Shown here piece after piece: positions 39,506 through 49,961 of a stretch of DNA of 64,000 nt. The stretch comes from Duganella lactea. Its GTDB lineage: Bacteria; Pseudomonadota; Gammaproteobacteria; Burkholderiales; Burkholderiaceae_D. The number at the start of each line of letters is the position of its first letter. Position 1 is the stretch's first letter. Location: contig NZ_WWCP01000015.1 of assembly GCF_009857505.1 (NCBI RefSeq), forward strand, positions 62,001-126,000, in the 5' to 3' direction. The translations under genes were made by a program, and so were the position numbers. The notes beneath the pieces are model-generated. The model was not told the origin of the DNA and did no database searches. It worked only from the letters and a program-made list of their open reading frames with translations.

Positions 39506-39537
39506 AAAAAAAGCTTCCACTGGGGAGCTTTTTTTTC
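39506..39537 (+). terminator. terminator after tRNA-Lys
   Basis: AAAAAAAGCT followed by a short loop and AGCTTTTTTTT, 10 bases beyond the tRNA. Stem of about nine pairs with one wobble. Confidence 0.8.
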
Positions 39538-39616
39538 GTCTGTGGCCATGGCCGCGACAAGCGCAGCGGGTGTAAGCTAGGGTAAGCGCGCCAGGCGCAG
39601 GACTTGTGAGGACGTT

Positions 39617-40393
39617 ATGCGGTGTATCCACAGCATTTCGATAGCGCTGCTGCTGGCGGCGTGCAGCCTGCCATCACCGGCGGCCGTGCCAATGGCGCCG
39701 ATCCTGCTGCGCACCGCCGCGCAGGAAGGGACCGAACCCAAGTTCATCGCCGACGGCAAGGACCGCATCATCGGCCTGTGCATTGATCTGATGCGCGCGG
39801 TCGAACAAGCCGATCCCGGCCTGCGCTTCGTCGGCGACCAGCGCTGGAAGCCGCTGGTCCGCGCCTACTCCGAGCTGGAAAGCGGCATCGAGGATGTGCA
39901 ATGCGCGATGCACCGCACCGCCGAGCGCCTCAAACGCTTCAACTTCGTCGGCCCGGTGCTGTACAACACCGAATACCACTTCCTGACGCGCGCCGGCGAC
40001 ACCGTCAGCATCACCAGCTGGGACGACGTGCGCAAGCTCGCCCCCAACAACGTGGTGCTGGTCAACCGCGGCTTCGCCGCCGCCGATATCCTCGGCGCCA
40101 TGGGCGGCATCGACGTCGACGCCAGCTCCACCAGTCCCGACCTGAACCTGCAAAAACTCATCGCCGGTCGTGGCCGCCTCTACTTCCACCGCGGCCCCGG
40201 CCTGCAAAAACTGCTGGAACGCACCGGCACCACCGACAAGGTCCAAATCCTGCCGCAGGTGATGCACAGCGCCAAACTGTACTTCGCCACCAGCAAACAC
40301 CTCGACAGCCGCATCGGCGAACGGCTGGCCGCCGTGCTGTACCAACTCGAAAAGAAGGGCGAGCTGGAGCGTTTGATGCGCAAGTGGGACTGA
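39617..40393 (+). CDS. periplasmic amino-acid-binding-like protein (lipoprotein?)
   Basis: 258 residues. A hydrophobic leader with LLLAAC (cysteine at residue 16) reads as a possible lipobox; cleavage after the PAA nearby would be the alternative. The mature part resembles extracellular solute-binding proteins of family 3 (EGTEPKFIADGKDRIIGLCIDLM, split about residues 37-59; VLVNRGFAAADIL later). No transporter permease or ATPase is adjacent. It is a tandem paralogue of the next gene, sharing about half the residues by eye. The ligand is unknown; a sensory rather than transport role is possible. Confidence 0.82.
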   Translation: MRCIHSISIALLLAACSLPSPAAVPMAPILLRTAAQEGTEPKFIADGKDRIIGLCIDLMRAVEQADPGLRFVGDQRWKPLVRAYSELESGIEDVQCAMHRTAERLKRFNFVGPVLYNTEYHFLTRAGDTVSITSWDDVRKLAPNNVVLVNRGFAAADILGAMGGIDVDASSTSPDLNLQKLIAGRGRLYFHRGPGLQKLLERTGTTDKVQILPQVMHSAKLYFATSKHLDSRIGERLAAVLYQLEKKGELERLMRKWD

Positions 40394-40429
40394 TCTATAC
40401 TCTGCCCTTTCAAACCGATGGGAGTGGCG

Positions 40430-41203
40430 ATGGGGCCGAAGGGATTGCGCTGCGGGCTGATGCTGCTGGGCGCGTTGCTGGGCGCCCCCGGGCTGGCCGC
40501 GCCGACGCCGACGGTGCTGAAAGTGGTGGCGCAGGAAGGTACGGAACCGAAGTTCATCCCGGCCGGCATCGGCCGCGTGGTGGGCCTGTGCGTCGACCTG
40601 TACCGCGCCATCGAACGCGTCGATCCCAGCCTGCAATTCGTCGGCGACCAGACCTGGCTGCCGCTGCTGCGCGCCCACTCCGAACTGCTCGCGCATCAGC
40701 ATGACGCGCTGTGCGCGGTGCTGCGCACCGACCAACGCGCGCGCCAGTATGTCTTCCTCGACCCGCCGCTGTTCCAGTTGCGCTACCAGTTGATCGCGCG
40801 CGCCGGCGACACGGCGGTGATCCATGACTGGGACGATGTGCGCCAGCTCGGCGCGCAAGGCGTGCTGCTCACCAACAGCGGCTACATCACGCCGATCATG
40901 CTGGAGCACATCGGCGGGCTGCGCATCGATGCCAGCGCCAGCACGCCGGCCGCCAATCTGGACAAGCTGGTGGCCGGGCATGGCCGCTTCTTCCTGCACC
41001 GCGCGCCCGGCATTCAGGGCTTCATCGACCGCGCCGGCCTGGCCGGCAAGGTCAAGATCTTGCCGGCGGTGATGGCCACCACCAACGTCTACATGGCGCT
41101 CGGCACCCACGTCGATCCGGCCGTGCGGCTGCGGGTGCGGCGCGCGATCGAGCAGCTCGACCGCAATGGCGAGCTGCAACGCATGCTGCGGAAGTGGGAC
41201 TGA
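40430..41203 (+). CDS. periplasmic amino-acid-binding-like protein, paralogue
   Basis: 257 residues from the ATG at 40430, which has GGGAG five bases ahead; an ATG at 40418 would add four residues. A standard signal peptide (GLMLLGALLGAPGLAA) with no lipobox, unlike its upstream paralogue. The body is aligned end to end with that gene: VAQEGTEPKFIPAG, VGLCVDLYRAIERVDPSLQF, VGDQTW and RKWD at the end. The gap between the two genes is 24-36 bases, so they are a duplicated pair. Ligand and partner unknown. Confidence 0.85.
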   Translation: MGPKGLRCGLMLLGALLGAPGLAAPTPTVLKVVAQEGTEPKFIPAGIGRVVGLCVDLYRAIERVDPSLQFVGDQTWLPLLRAHSELLAHQHDALCAVLRTDQRARQYVFLDPPLFQLRYQLIARAGDTAVIHDWDDVRQLGAQGVLLTNSGYITPIMLEHIGGLRIDASASTPAANLDKLVAGHGRFFLHRAPGIQGFIDRAGLAGKVKILPAVMATTNVYMALGTHVDPAVRLRVRRAIEQLDRNGELQRMLRKWD

Positions 41204-41239
41204 CCGCGCGACCGGCAGGCGCCGCCGTCCCGGACGAAC

Positions 41240-42091
41240 TCATCCCTCGATCATGCGGGCGTGGCCGGCGACGCGGATCGAACCGCCCGGCTCATCGCTG
41301 ATCGCCACTTGCAGGTGGCAAGGCAACCCCATGTCCTCGCCCTGGAGGATGTCGATGGCGCCGCCGTGCGGCCAGTCCAGGTCGCGCAGATAACCGGCCA
41401 GCGCCGCCGCCGCCGCGCCCGTCGCCGGGTCCTCATACACGCCACCGGAGGCGAACGCGTTGCGCGCATGGAAGCGCTGCGGCGTTTCCGCGTACACCAG
41501 CGAGATGGTGGCAAAGCCATGGCGGCGCATCAGCTCGCGGCCGGCGGCCAGCTCATAGCGCATCGCGCGCAGCTGGTCGCGGCTATTCAGCGCCAGCACC
41601 AGATGCTGGGCGCCGCCATTCGCCACGGCCGGTGGGATGCGGTCATCCAGATCGGCCAGCGCATAGCCAAACAGCGCCAGCGCCTCGCGCACCAACGTCG
41701 GTGTGGCCGGGGCGCTGGCGGTGGCCGGCGACTGCAAGGCCGCGTGCGCGCCCGCGCCCAGCGCCCGGCCCTCGACCGTCACGCGCGCATGGTTGGTGGT
41801 CAGTGGAAAGATGCCATCGCCATTCTGCCGCGCCAGCACCGCGCCCAGCGCGATGGTGGCATGGCCGCAGAACGGCACCTCGCCCTCCGGCGAAAAATAG
41901 CGCACCCGCCAGCCATCCTCGTGCGGTGCGGCGAACACCGTTTCCGAATAACCCATCTCGGCCGCGATGCGCTGCATCGCCGGTTCCTCCGGCAGCGCCG
42001 CGCGGATCATCACGCCAGCCGGATTGCCACCCTCGCCTTGCTCGCCGGCGGTAAAGGCCGCCACTTTGTGAACCTTGGTAATGGTCTGCAT
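41240..42091 (-). CDS. PhzF-family isomerase
   Basis: 283 residues. A two-domain diaminopimelate-epimerase-like fold; GNPAGVM near residue 24 and FCGHATIALGAVLA near residue 75 match PhzF proteins, and C-terminal DPATGAAAAALAGYL is the second repeat. PhzF itself isomerises an intermediate of phenazine synthesis, but most homologues have unknown substrates, and there are no phenazine genes here. Ends 37 bases from the upstream binding-protein gene, convergent. Confidence 0.88.
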   Translation of the reverse strand: MQTITKVHKVAAFTAGEQGEGGNPAGVMIRAALPEEPAMQRIAAEMGYSETVFAAPHEDGWRVRYFSPEGEVPFCGHATIALGAVLARQNGDGIFPLTTNHARVTVEGRALGAGAHAALQSPATASAPATPTLVREALALFGYALADLDDRIPPAVANGGAQHLVLALNSRDQLRAMRYELAAGRELMRRHGFATISLVYAETPQRFHARNAFASGGVYEDPATGAAAAALAGYLRDLDWPHGGAIDILQGEDMGLPCHLQVAISDEPGGSIRVAGHARMIEG

Positions 42092-42124
42092 CTCGTCTCC
42101 TGGCTTGAAGTTGGGAAAACTTAA

Positions 42125-42513
42125 TTAACAGCAATGATGGTTGTGGCCACTATCTTTGTTTTCACTGTTTTTTCGATAACTCGCCATGACTATACCGCGA
42201 CTTGCCGTTCCTGCCTTCATCTTTCGGCCCCTTGAATGCGCCTGGGTTTGGCGACCGACGCCGCGGCCAACAGGTCTCCGGACAGCAAGCAGCTGATTTT
42301 CGTCACCAAGCGCGACGGCGTTAAAACCCCGGACCGGCAGGCGCAGTTTGATGCGGCATCCGCCGCCGGGCTCGGCGGCGGCCAGCGCCACCTCCGCAGG
42401 AAGTCGTCGCCGCGCGCCCGCGCCGTCGATGCCGTGATCGACCTCAGGGCCGCTTCAGCCAAGGTCCGCCCATCCGCCGCGTCGAACCGCGGCATGCCCC
42501 GTGGTTCGCTCAT
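42125..42513 (-). pseudogene. possible decayed N-terminal fragment of a sensory protein
   Basis: On the minus strand one frame (from ATG at 42513) reads MSEPRGMPRFDAADGRTLAE, then an ALRSITASTARARGDDFLR segment, which resembles the first helix of GAF-containing sensor kinases or cyclases. Past about 42400 the sense moves to another frame (VALAAAEPGGGCRIKLRL). No continuation of a sensor domain follows. This pattern suggests a frameshifted relic, but the match is weak and made by eye. Confidence 0.25.
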
Positions 42514-42827
42514 TGCCTGACTCCAGGTCGCTCCGTGGGCGTCCATTGTAACGTTCTCGCGATGCTTAACCTAGGTGAATATTTGGAGATTAGCTATCAT
42601 GAATTAGCCATAATTAGGTTAAAACTTTGTGTATACATGTAAAAAACTCGTAAATTTCGCATAAAACCGCATTTAGTGTTGTTTATTTCAAAGTTGTTAC
42701 AGTGCTCCAATTGACCACCACCGGTGACCAATGGTCTCATGGCCGCCACGCAATAATTACGTAAGTAGATTATTCGTAGTTTGCACCTCGACAACCAAGT
42801 AGCCGCAAGACCCCAAGGAGTTCAGTA
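42514..42827. promoter_or_regulatory. control region of the second TonB receptor
   Basis: About 310 bases, strongly AT-rich around 42560-42700, with no gene. Near the receptor, TTGACCACCACCGGTGACCAATGGTC holds a perfect GACCA-A-TGGTC palindrome (42726-42736) and direct TGACCA repeats, which look like an operator for a GntR- or LacI-type regulator. No regulator gene is next to it. Start codon usage downstream fits a leader of about 90 bases. Confidence 0.45.
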
Positions 42828-45503
42828 ATGATGATGGAAACAGTTTTATCCCGCTCGCTGCGCGTGATGTTCGCCGGCGGCGCCGCCCTGATGCTGGCAC
42901 AACCGGCATTCGCGCAAGACAGCGCGCCGATGCAGCGCGTGGAAATTACCGGTTCGGCAATCAAGCGTATCGACGCGGAAACCGCCGTGCCAGTGACCGT
43001 GGTCAAAATGGCCGACCTGAAAAAGGAAGGCATCACCACCGTCGAACAGGTGATGGCTAATCTGAGCGTGTCGCAAGCGTCGACCGGCACCAGCCAGTCG
43101 GTCGGCTCGGGCACCGGCGGCGCCTCGTTCGCCGACCTGCGCGGCATCGGCGCCAACAAGACGCTGGTGCTGCTGAATGGCCGCCGCCTGGCCAACAACG
43201 CCATCGACGGCTCGGCGCCCGACCTGAACATGATCCCGTTCGCCGCGCTGGAGCGCGTCGAGGTACTGCGCGACGGCGCCTCGGCGCTGTACGGCTCCGA
43301 CGCGGTCGGCGGTGTGATCAACTTCATCACCAAGAAAGACTACCAGGGCGGCAGCGTGACGCTGGGCGCCGACAGCGCGGAAAAACAAGGCGGCGAATCG
43401 AGCAACTTCAACGCCAGCTACGGTTGGGGCGACCTGGACAAGCAAGGTTTCAACATCTTCGCGGTGGTGGACCGCCAGCAGCAAAACCGCTTGGGCGGCA
43501 CGCAGCGTGATTACAACACCCGCTACGCGGGCGGCCTCTCGCCGACCACCTTCCCGGCCAACTGGGCCCAGGGCAACCTGGCCGGCAACCCGAACGGCCC
43601 TGGCTGCACCGCGGCCTACCTGATACCGGGCAAGGGCGGCCAGTGCCAAATGACCACCTCGGCCTTCGTCGACTACCTGCCGAAGAGCGAACGCACCACC
43701 GGCCTGGTCAAGGGCACCCTCAAGCTGAGCGAAAACCACGAACTGGGCATCGAGCTGCTGTCGACCAAGAGCAAGGTGGAAACCCAGATCGCGCCGGTGC
43801 CACACGGCGGCCTGTACATCAACCGCCTGCGTCCGGACGGCACCGCCAACCCGTACTTCCCGACCGCCGCCGGCCTGGACCCGGCCTATATGGACGAGGT
43901 GGCCGCCGCCGTGCCGGGCGTGCAGCCAGGCTTTGTGACCGCCAAATGGCGCAACCTGGTGGCCGGCCCGCGCGCCGACGAGAACATCAACAAGCAGAAC
44001 CGCGCCGTGGTGTCGCTCAAAGGCGTGGTGGCTGGCTGGGATTACGACGCCGCCCTCAGCTACAACGAGAACAAGATCACCCAGAACCTGTCCGGCTACG
44101 ACAATGACAACATCATTTCGCAAGGCATTCTGAACGGCGTGATCAATGCGTTCGGCGACCAGAGCGCCGCCGGCGCCGCGCTGCTGCAAAGCGCCACGCT
44201 GGCCGGCAATCAGCGCAACTCGAAAGGCGTCAACAAGGGCGCCGACCTGAAACTGAGCCGCGAAGTGGGCGACTGGTTCAACTCCGGCAACCAATCGGCG
44301 CTGGCGCTGGGCGCGCAGTACGAGCACCAGAAGTTCAACGACGCCGCCAACACCGAGTTCGCCGCCAAGGTGGCCTCGTCGACCGGCCTCGACCCGAACA
44401 CGCTGAACGTCGGCTCGCGCAGCGTGTCGGCGTTCTTCTCGGAACTGAATGTGCCGCTGCTGAAGAACCTGGACGTGACCGCCGCCGTGCGTTATGACCG
44501 TTACAGCGACTTCGGCCACACCACCAATCCGAAGTTCGGCTTCACCTTCCGTCCGGTCAGCTCGCTGCTGTTCCGCGGTTCGTACTCGAAGGGCTTCCGC
44601 GCGCCATCGCTGTATGAGATCAACTCGGCCACCTCGTACACCAACTCGTCGCAGGGTGACGATCCGATCAACTGCCCAGGCGGCAACCCGGCGCCAGGTA
44701 AACCAGCCTCGTCGAACTGCCAGCAGCAGTTCCAGGTGATGAACGGCGGCAACAAGAACCTGAGCCCGGAAAAATCGAAGAACGGCACCATCGGCGTGAT
44801 GTGGGAACCGATCAACAATCTGTCGCTGAGCGCGGACTGGTGGACCATCCGCCTGACCAACCAGATCGGCATCCTGACCGACACCGACGTGCTGGCCGAT
44901 CCGGTCACCTTCGCCCAGTACTACCACCGCAACGTGGGCGGCAATCTGTCGACCGACGGCACCCAGTGCCCGAACCCGATCACCTGCGGTTACCTGGACC
45001 TGCGTACGCAGAATCTGGGCGACATGAACACCAACGGTGTCGACCTGTCGGCCGCCTACCGCATGCGTACCACGAACTACGGCAACTTCACGATGAACTA
45101 CTCGAGCACCTGGGTGCACAAGTATGAGTATCAGAACTTCATCGGCGACCAGATGCACCAGCGCGTAGGCGTATACTCGGGCGACCTGCCAGTGTTCCGT
45201 TGGCAGCACACCCTGAACCTGGGCTGGTCCAAGGGCGACGTCGCCGCCGGCATGACCGGTCACTACAAGTCGGGCTATGTGGACCAGGACCCGGACAACC
45301 ACGTGCCGTCGTACACCACCTGGGATGGCTACGGTTCGTGGAAGGCGCTGCCAGGCCTGACCCTGACCGCCGGCGTGCGTAATCTGTTCGACCGCAAACC
45401 ACCGCTGTCGTACCAGACCACCGTGTTCCAGGCTGGCTACGATCCGCGCTTCACCGATCCACTCGGCCGTACCATGTACGTGCGCGCGACCTACGACTTC
45501 TAA
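42828..45503 (+). CDS. TonB-dependent outer membrane receptor
   Basis: 891 residues. Signal peptide (VMFAGGAALMLAQPAFA), TonB-box-like QRVEITGSAI, plug domain with DLRGIGANKTLVLLNGRRL and VLRDGASALYGSDAVGGVIN, and a large barrel ending in an aromatic residue (F). It is longer than the receptor at 7811 and of a different subfamily, the kind often linked to plant-polymer or oligosaccharide uptake; this is inference. Two loop segments contain cysteine pairs (GPGC, QCQ and NCQ). No degradation genes lie beside it. A terminator separates it from convergent corA. Confidence 0.93.
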   Translation: MMMETVLSRSLRVMFAGGAALMLAQPAFAQDSAPMQRVEITGSAIKRIDAETAVPVTVVKMADLKKEGITTVEQVMANLSVSQASTGTSQSVGSGTGGASFADLRGIGANKTLVLLNGRRLANNAIDGSAPDLNMIPFAALERVEVLRDGASALYGSDAVGGVINFITKKDYQGGSVTLGADSAEKQGGESSNFNASYGWGDLDKQGFNIFAVVDRQQQNRLGGTQRDYNTRYAGGLSPTTFPANWAQGNLAGNPNGPGCTAAYLIPGKGGQCQMTTSAFVDYLPKSERTTGLVKGTLKLSENHELGIELLSTKSKVETQIAPVPHGGLYINRLRPDGTANPYFPTAAGLDPAYMDEVAAAVPGVQPGFVTAKWRNLVAGPRADENINKQNRAVVSLKGVVAGWDYDAALSYNENKITQNLSGYDNDNIISQGILNGVINAFGDQSAAGAALLQSATLAGNQRNSKGVNKGADLKLSREVGDWFNSGNQSALALGAQYEHQKFNDAANTEFAAKVASSTGLDPNTLNVGSRSVSAFFSELNVPLLKNLDVTAAVRYDRYSDFGHTTNPKFGFTFRPVSSLLFRGSYSKGFRAPSLYEINSATSYTNSSQGDDPINCPGGNPAPGKPASSNCQQQFQVMNGGNKNLSPEKSKNGTIGVMWEPINNLSLSADWWTIRLTNQIGILTDTDVLADPVTFAQYYHRNVGGNLSTDGTQCPNPITCGYLDLRTQNLGDMNTNGVDLSAAYRMRTTNYGNFTMNYSSTWVHKYEYQNFIGDQMHQRVGVYSGDLPVFRWQHTLNLGWSKGDVAAGMTGHYKSGYVDQDPDNHVPSYTTWDGYGSWKALPGLTLTAGVRNLFDRKPPLSYQTTVFQAGYDPRFTDPLGRTMYVRATYDF

Positions 45504-45520
45504 GCTGAAGACGTGAAAAG

Positions 45521-45547
45521 AATCCCCGGCTTGCCGGGGATTTTTTT
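45521..45547. terminator. terminator between TonB receptor and corA
   Basis: Stem AATCCCCGGC / GCCGGGGATT with loop TT, A-rich on the left and T-rich on the right, so it can act in both directions. It lies 18 bases beyond the receptor stop. Confidence 0.88.
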
Positions 45548-46514
45548 ATAGCCAGCCGGCTTTCTTGAAGCGCCGGTGCAGGTACACGCACACGCCGACC
45601 ATGACGCAGATCGCCATCGGATAACCGAACTTCCAGTCCAGTTCCGGCATGTATTTGAAATTCATGCCCCACAGCCCGGCAAACGCGGTGACGATCGCGA
45701 AGATCGCCGCCCACGCCGCCAGCCGCTTATTCACTTCGCTCTCCTCGATCGCCGTCATCGACAGGTTGACCTGGATCGCCGTGGCGATGGTGTCGCGGAT
45801 GCCGTCCAGCGAGGCGCTGATGCGGTGCAGATGGTCGTGCACGTCGCGGAAATATTCCTGCGTGTCCTGGCACATCGACGGCACGCGGCCGCCGTGCAGC
45901 CGGCCCACCGCCTCCATCAGCGGCGCCACCACGTGGCGCACCGTGGTCACCTTGCCCTTCAATTGATACAGGCGCTGGATGTTGTCGCGCTGCCGGCCCT
46001 GGGTGAAGATCAGCTCCTCGATTTTTTCCAGCTCGGTCTCCAGCATGTCCAGCACCGGGAAGTAGCGGTCGACCACCGCGTCCATCAGCGCATACAGCAC
46101 AAAGGCCGGGCCGAGGCGCAGCATGTGCGGCTCCTGCTCGGCGCGGGCGCGCACGCCCATGAAGCCTTGCTGGCTCTGGCCGTCGCGCGAGGACAGCACA
46201 TAGTTCTGTCCGACAAAGATATCCACCTCGCCCACCGCCACCTCGCCGTCGCGGCATTCGATGGTCTTGACCACCACGAACAGCGAATCGCCGTACTCCT
46301 CGATCTTCGGCCGCTGGTGGCCGCGACTGGCGTCCTCGACCGCCAGCTCGTGCAGGCCGAACTCGTGCTGCATGGTGGTCAGCTCGTCCGGCAGCGCGTC
46401 GCGCAGCGCCACCCACACAAACGTCTCCGGCTGCTCCAGATAGTCGCTAATTTCCGCCACCGGTATGTCGGCCAGCTTGTTACCATCCTGGTAGGCCACG
46501 CAATTAATCAGCAT
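45546..46514 (-). CDS. corA: CorA-family magnesium/cobalt transporter
   Basis: 322 residues. A soluble N-terminal domain, a long stalk helix and two C-terminal membrane helices with the diagnostic WGMNFKYMPEL loop (GMN motif) between them. It forms a pentameric channel for Mg2+. Normal length. Single gene, convergent with the TonB receptor. Confidence 0.94.
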   Translation of the reverse strand: MLINCVAYQDGNKLADIPVAEISDYLEQPETFVWVALRDALPDELTTMQHEFGLHELAVEDASRGHQRPKIEEYGDSLFVVVKTIECRDGEVAVGEVDIFVGQNYVLSSRDGQSQQGFMGVRARAEQEPHMLRLGPAFVLYALMDAVVDRYFPVLDMLETELEKIEELIFTQGRQRDNIQRLYQLKGKVTTVRHVVAPLMEAVGRLHGGRVPSMCQDTQEYFRDVHDHLHRISASLDGIRDTIATAIQVNLSMTAIEESEVNKRLAAWAAIFAIVTAFAGLWGMNFKYMPELDWKFGYPMAICVMVGVCVYLHRRFKKAGWL

Positions 46515-46620
46515 ACATCATCCATAAAAAAGAAAAGCGCCTGGCTTCGACAGCCAAGAGCTTACCTTAAACAGATGTTGCACTGGATTACGCCGCTGTT
46601 AAGCGGCGCACACTGGCCGC

Positions 46621-48129
<1,509 letters not shown>

Positions 48130-48193
48130 GTGTTGTGTGGTTTCCGCGAGGATCGTCAATCAAGGGACACGGACCGCGCATGCCCGCCGCAGC

Positions 48194-49306
48194 TTATGGC
48201 AACGGCAGCAAAATACGGAAATCCGTACATCCAGGCCGGCTCTCGCACTCGATCACGCCCATGTGCTGTTGCACGAAGGTCTGCGCCAAGGTCAGCCCCA
48301 AACCGCTGCCGCCCTCCCGGCCCGATACCAGGGGATAAAAGATGCGGTCGCGAATCTGGGGTGCGATACCCGGTCCATTGTCGATGATATGCAAATCTAA
48401 TGCCAGCCCGTAGCGAACCTTGGCCATGGTGACCTGGCGCGCCACCCGGGTCTTGAAAACAATCTGCGCCGCGCCGGCGTCGATCTGCGCCGCCAGCGCC
48501 TGCGCGGCGTTGTGCGCGATGTTGAGCACGGTCTGGATCAGCTGCTCCTTGTCGCCGCGGAACTCGGGGATCGACGCGTCGTAGTCGCGCAGGATGGTCA
48601 GGCCGGACGGGAACTCGGCCAGCATCAGGCTGCGCACGCGCTCCAGCACCTCGTGGATGTTGACGTCGCCGACGATGTGCGGCCGGCGGTGCGGCGCCAG
48701 CAGACGGTCGACCAGCGTCTGCAACCGGTCGGCCTCCTTGATGATGACCTGGGTGTACTCGCGCAGCTGCACCGCGTGCGCGCCCGGCAGCTCCATCTCC
48801 AGCAGCTGCGCGGCGCCGCGGATGCCGCCCAGCGGATTCTTGATCTCGTGCGCCAGGTTGCGGATCAGCTCCTTGTTGACCTGGCTCTGGTCGAGGATGC
48901 GCTCCTCGCGGTCCAGCTTGAGGTGCTGCTGGTTCTCGCGCAGCTCGATCAGCACGCCGCCGGCCGGCTCCTCCACCGCCGACACCATGCTGTGCACATG
49001 CAGCGGCTCGCGGCCGGCGCGCTCCAGCGTCAGGTCCTGGCGCAGGTCGGAGAACTTGTGTTCGCGCGCCTGGGCGCAGATGTGGTCCAGCTCATCGGGA
49101 TTGACGAACTGCGCGCTCAGCGTCTGGCGCGACAGCGCCTTCAGCGAGCTTTCCAGCAGGTTCTCGGCGGCGGCGTTGGCGTAGGCGATCTTGCCCTCGG
49201 CGTCGACCAGCACCACGGCCGAGGCCAGCAGCTCCAGGCCGGCCAGCGCGGGCGGACGGTGAATCGCGGCGGCCGCGCGGGCGGCGATATTACTCACTAT
49301 ACTCAT
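48194..49306 (-). CDS. ntrB: nitrogen regulation sensor kinase NtrB
   Basis: 370 residues. PAS-like N-terminal domain (about 20-125), H box LAHEIKNPLGG with the phosphoaccepting His at about 153, and the ATP-binding domain (G1/G2 boxes DNGPGIAPQIRD and GREGGSGLGLTLAQ). No membrane segment, as expected for cytosolic NtrB, which is controlled by PII. The ATG at 49306 overlaps a tiny upstream frame by four bases. 64 bases separate it from ntrC. Confidence 0.96.
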   Translation of the reverse strand: MSIVSNIAARAAAAIHRPPALAGLELLASAVVLVDAEGKIAYANAAAENLLESSLKALSRQTLSAQFVNPDELDHICAQAREHKFSDLRQDLTLERAGREPLHVHSMVSAVEEPAGGVLIELRENQQHLKLDREERILDQSQVNKELIRNLAHEIKNPLGGIRGAAQLLEMELPGAHAVQLREYTQVIIKEADRLQTLVDRLLAPHRRPHIVGDVNIHEVLERVRSLMLAEFPSGLTILRDYDASIPEFRGDKEQLIQTVLNIAHNAAQALAAQIDAGAAQIVFKTRVARQVTMAKVRYGLALDLHIIDNGPGIAPQIRDRIFYPLVSGREGGSGLGLTLAQTFVQQHMGVIECESRPGCTDFRILLPLP

Positions 49307-49320
49307 GGCACTATACTCAT
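49303..49320 (-). promoter_or_regulatory. five-codon leader frame overlapping ntrB start
   Basis: A tandem 14-base duplication (CACTATACTCATGG at 49295-49308 and 49309-49322) duplicates the ntrB start region. The upstream copy yields ATG AGT ATA GTG CCA TGA, whose stop overlaps the real ntrB ATG as ATGA. Translation of this minicistron could couple to and modulate ntrB translation. Alternatively it is simply a duplication slip with no function. Confidence 0.45.
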
Positions 49321-49330
49321 GGCAGACTCG

Positions 49331-49843
49331 TCATCGGATATTCGCGATCTCACGTTTCAAGGCATCGACATTTTTCTCCGAGCGGCTGATGCTGTCGCGC
49401 AGCCCGGCCACCCGCTCCTGATACTTCGCGTAATTGCGTTCGTCGCCGCGCCGCTCCGGCGCGCCGCCGTTGAACTCGCGGCGCAGCTCGGCCAGCTTCA
49501 GCGACTCCGCCTTCAACTCCTCTTCCAGGATGCCGCGGCGGTCGGCGTCGCGCGCCTTCTGCTCGGCGCTGTCGACGCGCGGAAAATCGCCCGGCGACGT
49601 CACCGGCTGAGGCTGGGACTGGGGCTGGGGCTGAGCGTTGCGCGGCGACGACTGCGCCACGCGGCGCGGCGGCGCCGGAATCACCGTGCCCGGCAAATCC
49701 ATCAGCTCGCAATGCGGGCCGCGTTTCACATCGGTCAACTCCTTGCTGCCGCTGGGCGTGGTGCACTTGTAAATCTGCCCGTGCGCGGCGGCGGCCGAGG
49801 CCAGCAGCGCCAGCGACAGCGTCAGTTTCAAACTCATTGTCAT
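49331..49843 (-). CDS. DUF4124-type periplasmic protein
   Basis: About 170 residues from the ATG at 49843; another ATG at 49837 is possible. Signal peptide (TLSLALLASAAAAHG), then YKCTTPSGSKELTDVKRG, the DUF4124 start with a conserved cysteine, a proline-rich linker, and a C-terminal coiled coil (about 90-170, LKAESLKLAELRREFNGG). Function unknown. It lies between glnA and ntrB on the same strand, 10 bases from the ntrB leader, so transcription may run on into ntrBC. Confidence 0.8.
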   Translation of the reverse strand: MTMSLKLTLSLALLASAAAAHGQIYKCTTPSGSKELTDVKRGPHCELMDLPGTVIPAPPRRVAQSSPRNAQPQPQSQPQPVTSPGDFPRVDSAEQKARDADRRGILEEELKAESLKLAELRREFNGGAPERRGDERNYAKYQERVAGLRDSISRSEKNVDALKREIANIR

Positions 49844-49892
49844 TCGTAAATCCGTGGTGGGCACATCCCTCCCGAATATACAGCATCCAAAT

Positions 49893-49925
49893 AAAAACGC
49901 GGGGAAAGCTCTGCTCGCCCCGCGT
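49893..49925 (-). terminator. terminator after glnA
   Basis: On the minus strand, ACGCGGGG pairs with CCCCGCGT across a 13-base loop and is followed by TTTTTAT. It separates glnA from the DUF4124-ntrB-ntrC unit. Confidence 0.75.
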
Positions 49926-49961
49926 CTTGCGCTACCTCACCGGCGCCGTGGCGCCGAGCGA

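Noticed and set aside
41240..42091. Phenazine biosynthesis cluster
   Set aside because: Only a lone PhzF-family protein is present; most PhzF homologues are unrelated to phenazines.
42236..42520. 94-residue plus-strand frame in the receptor upstream region
   Set aside because: No family resemblance, no ribosome binding site, and it overlaps the likely relic on the other strand.
42846..45302. 818-residue open frame opposite the second TonB receptor
   Set aside because: Same reason; the receptor has signal peptide, plug and barrel motifs and the antisense text has none.
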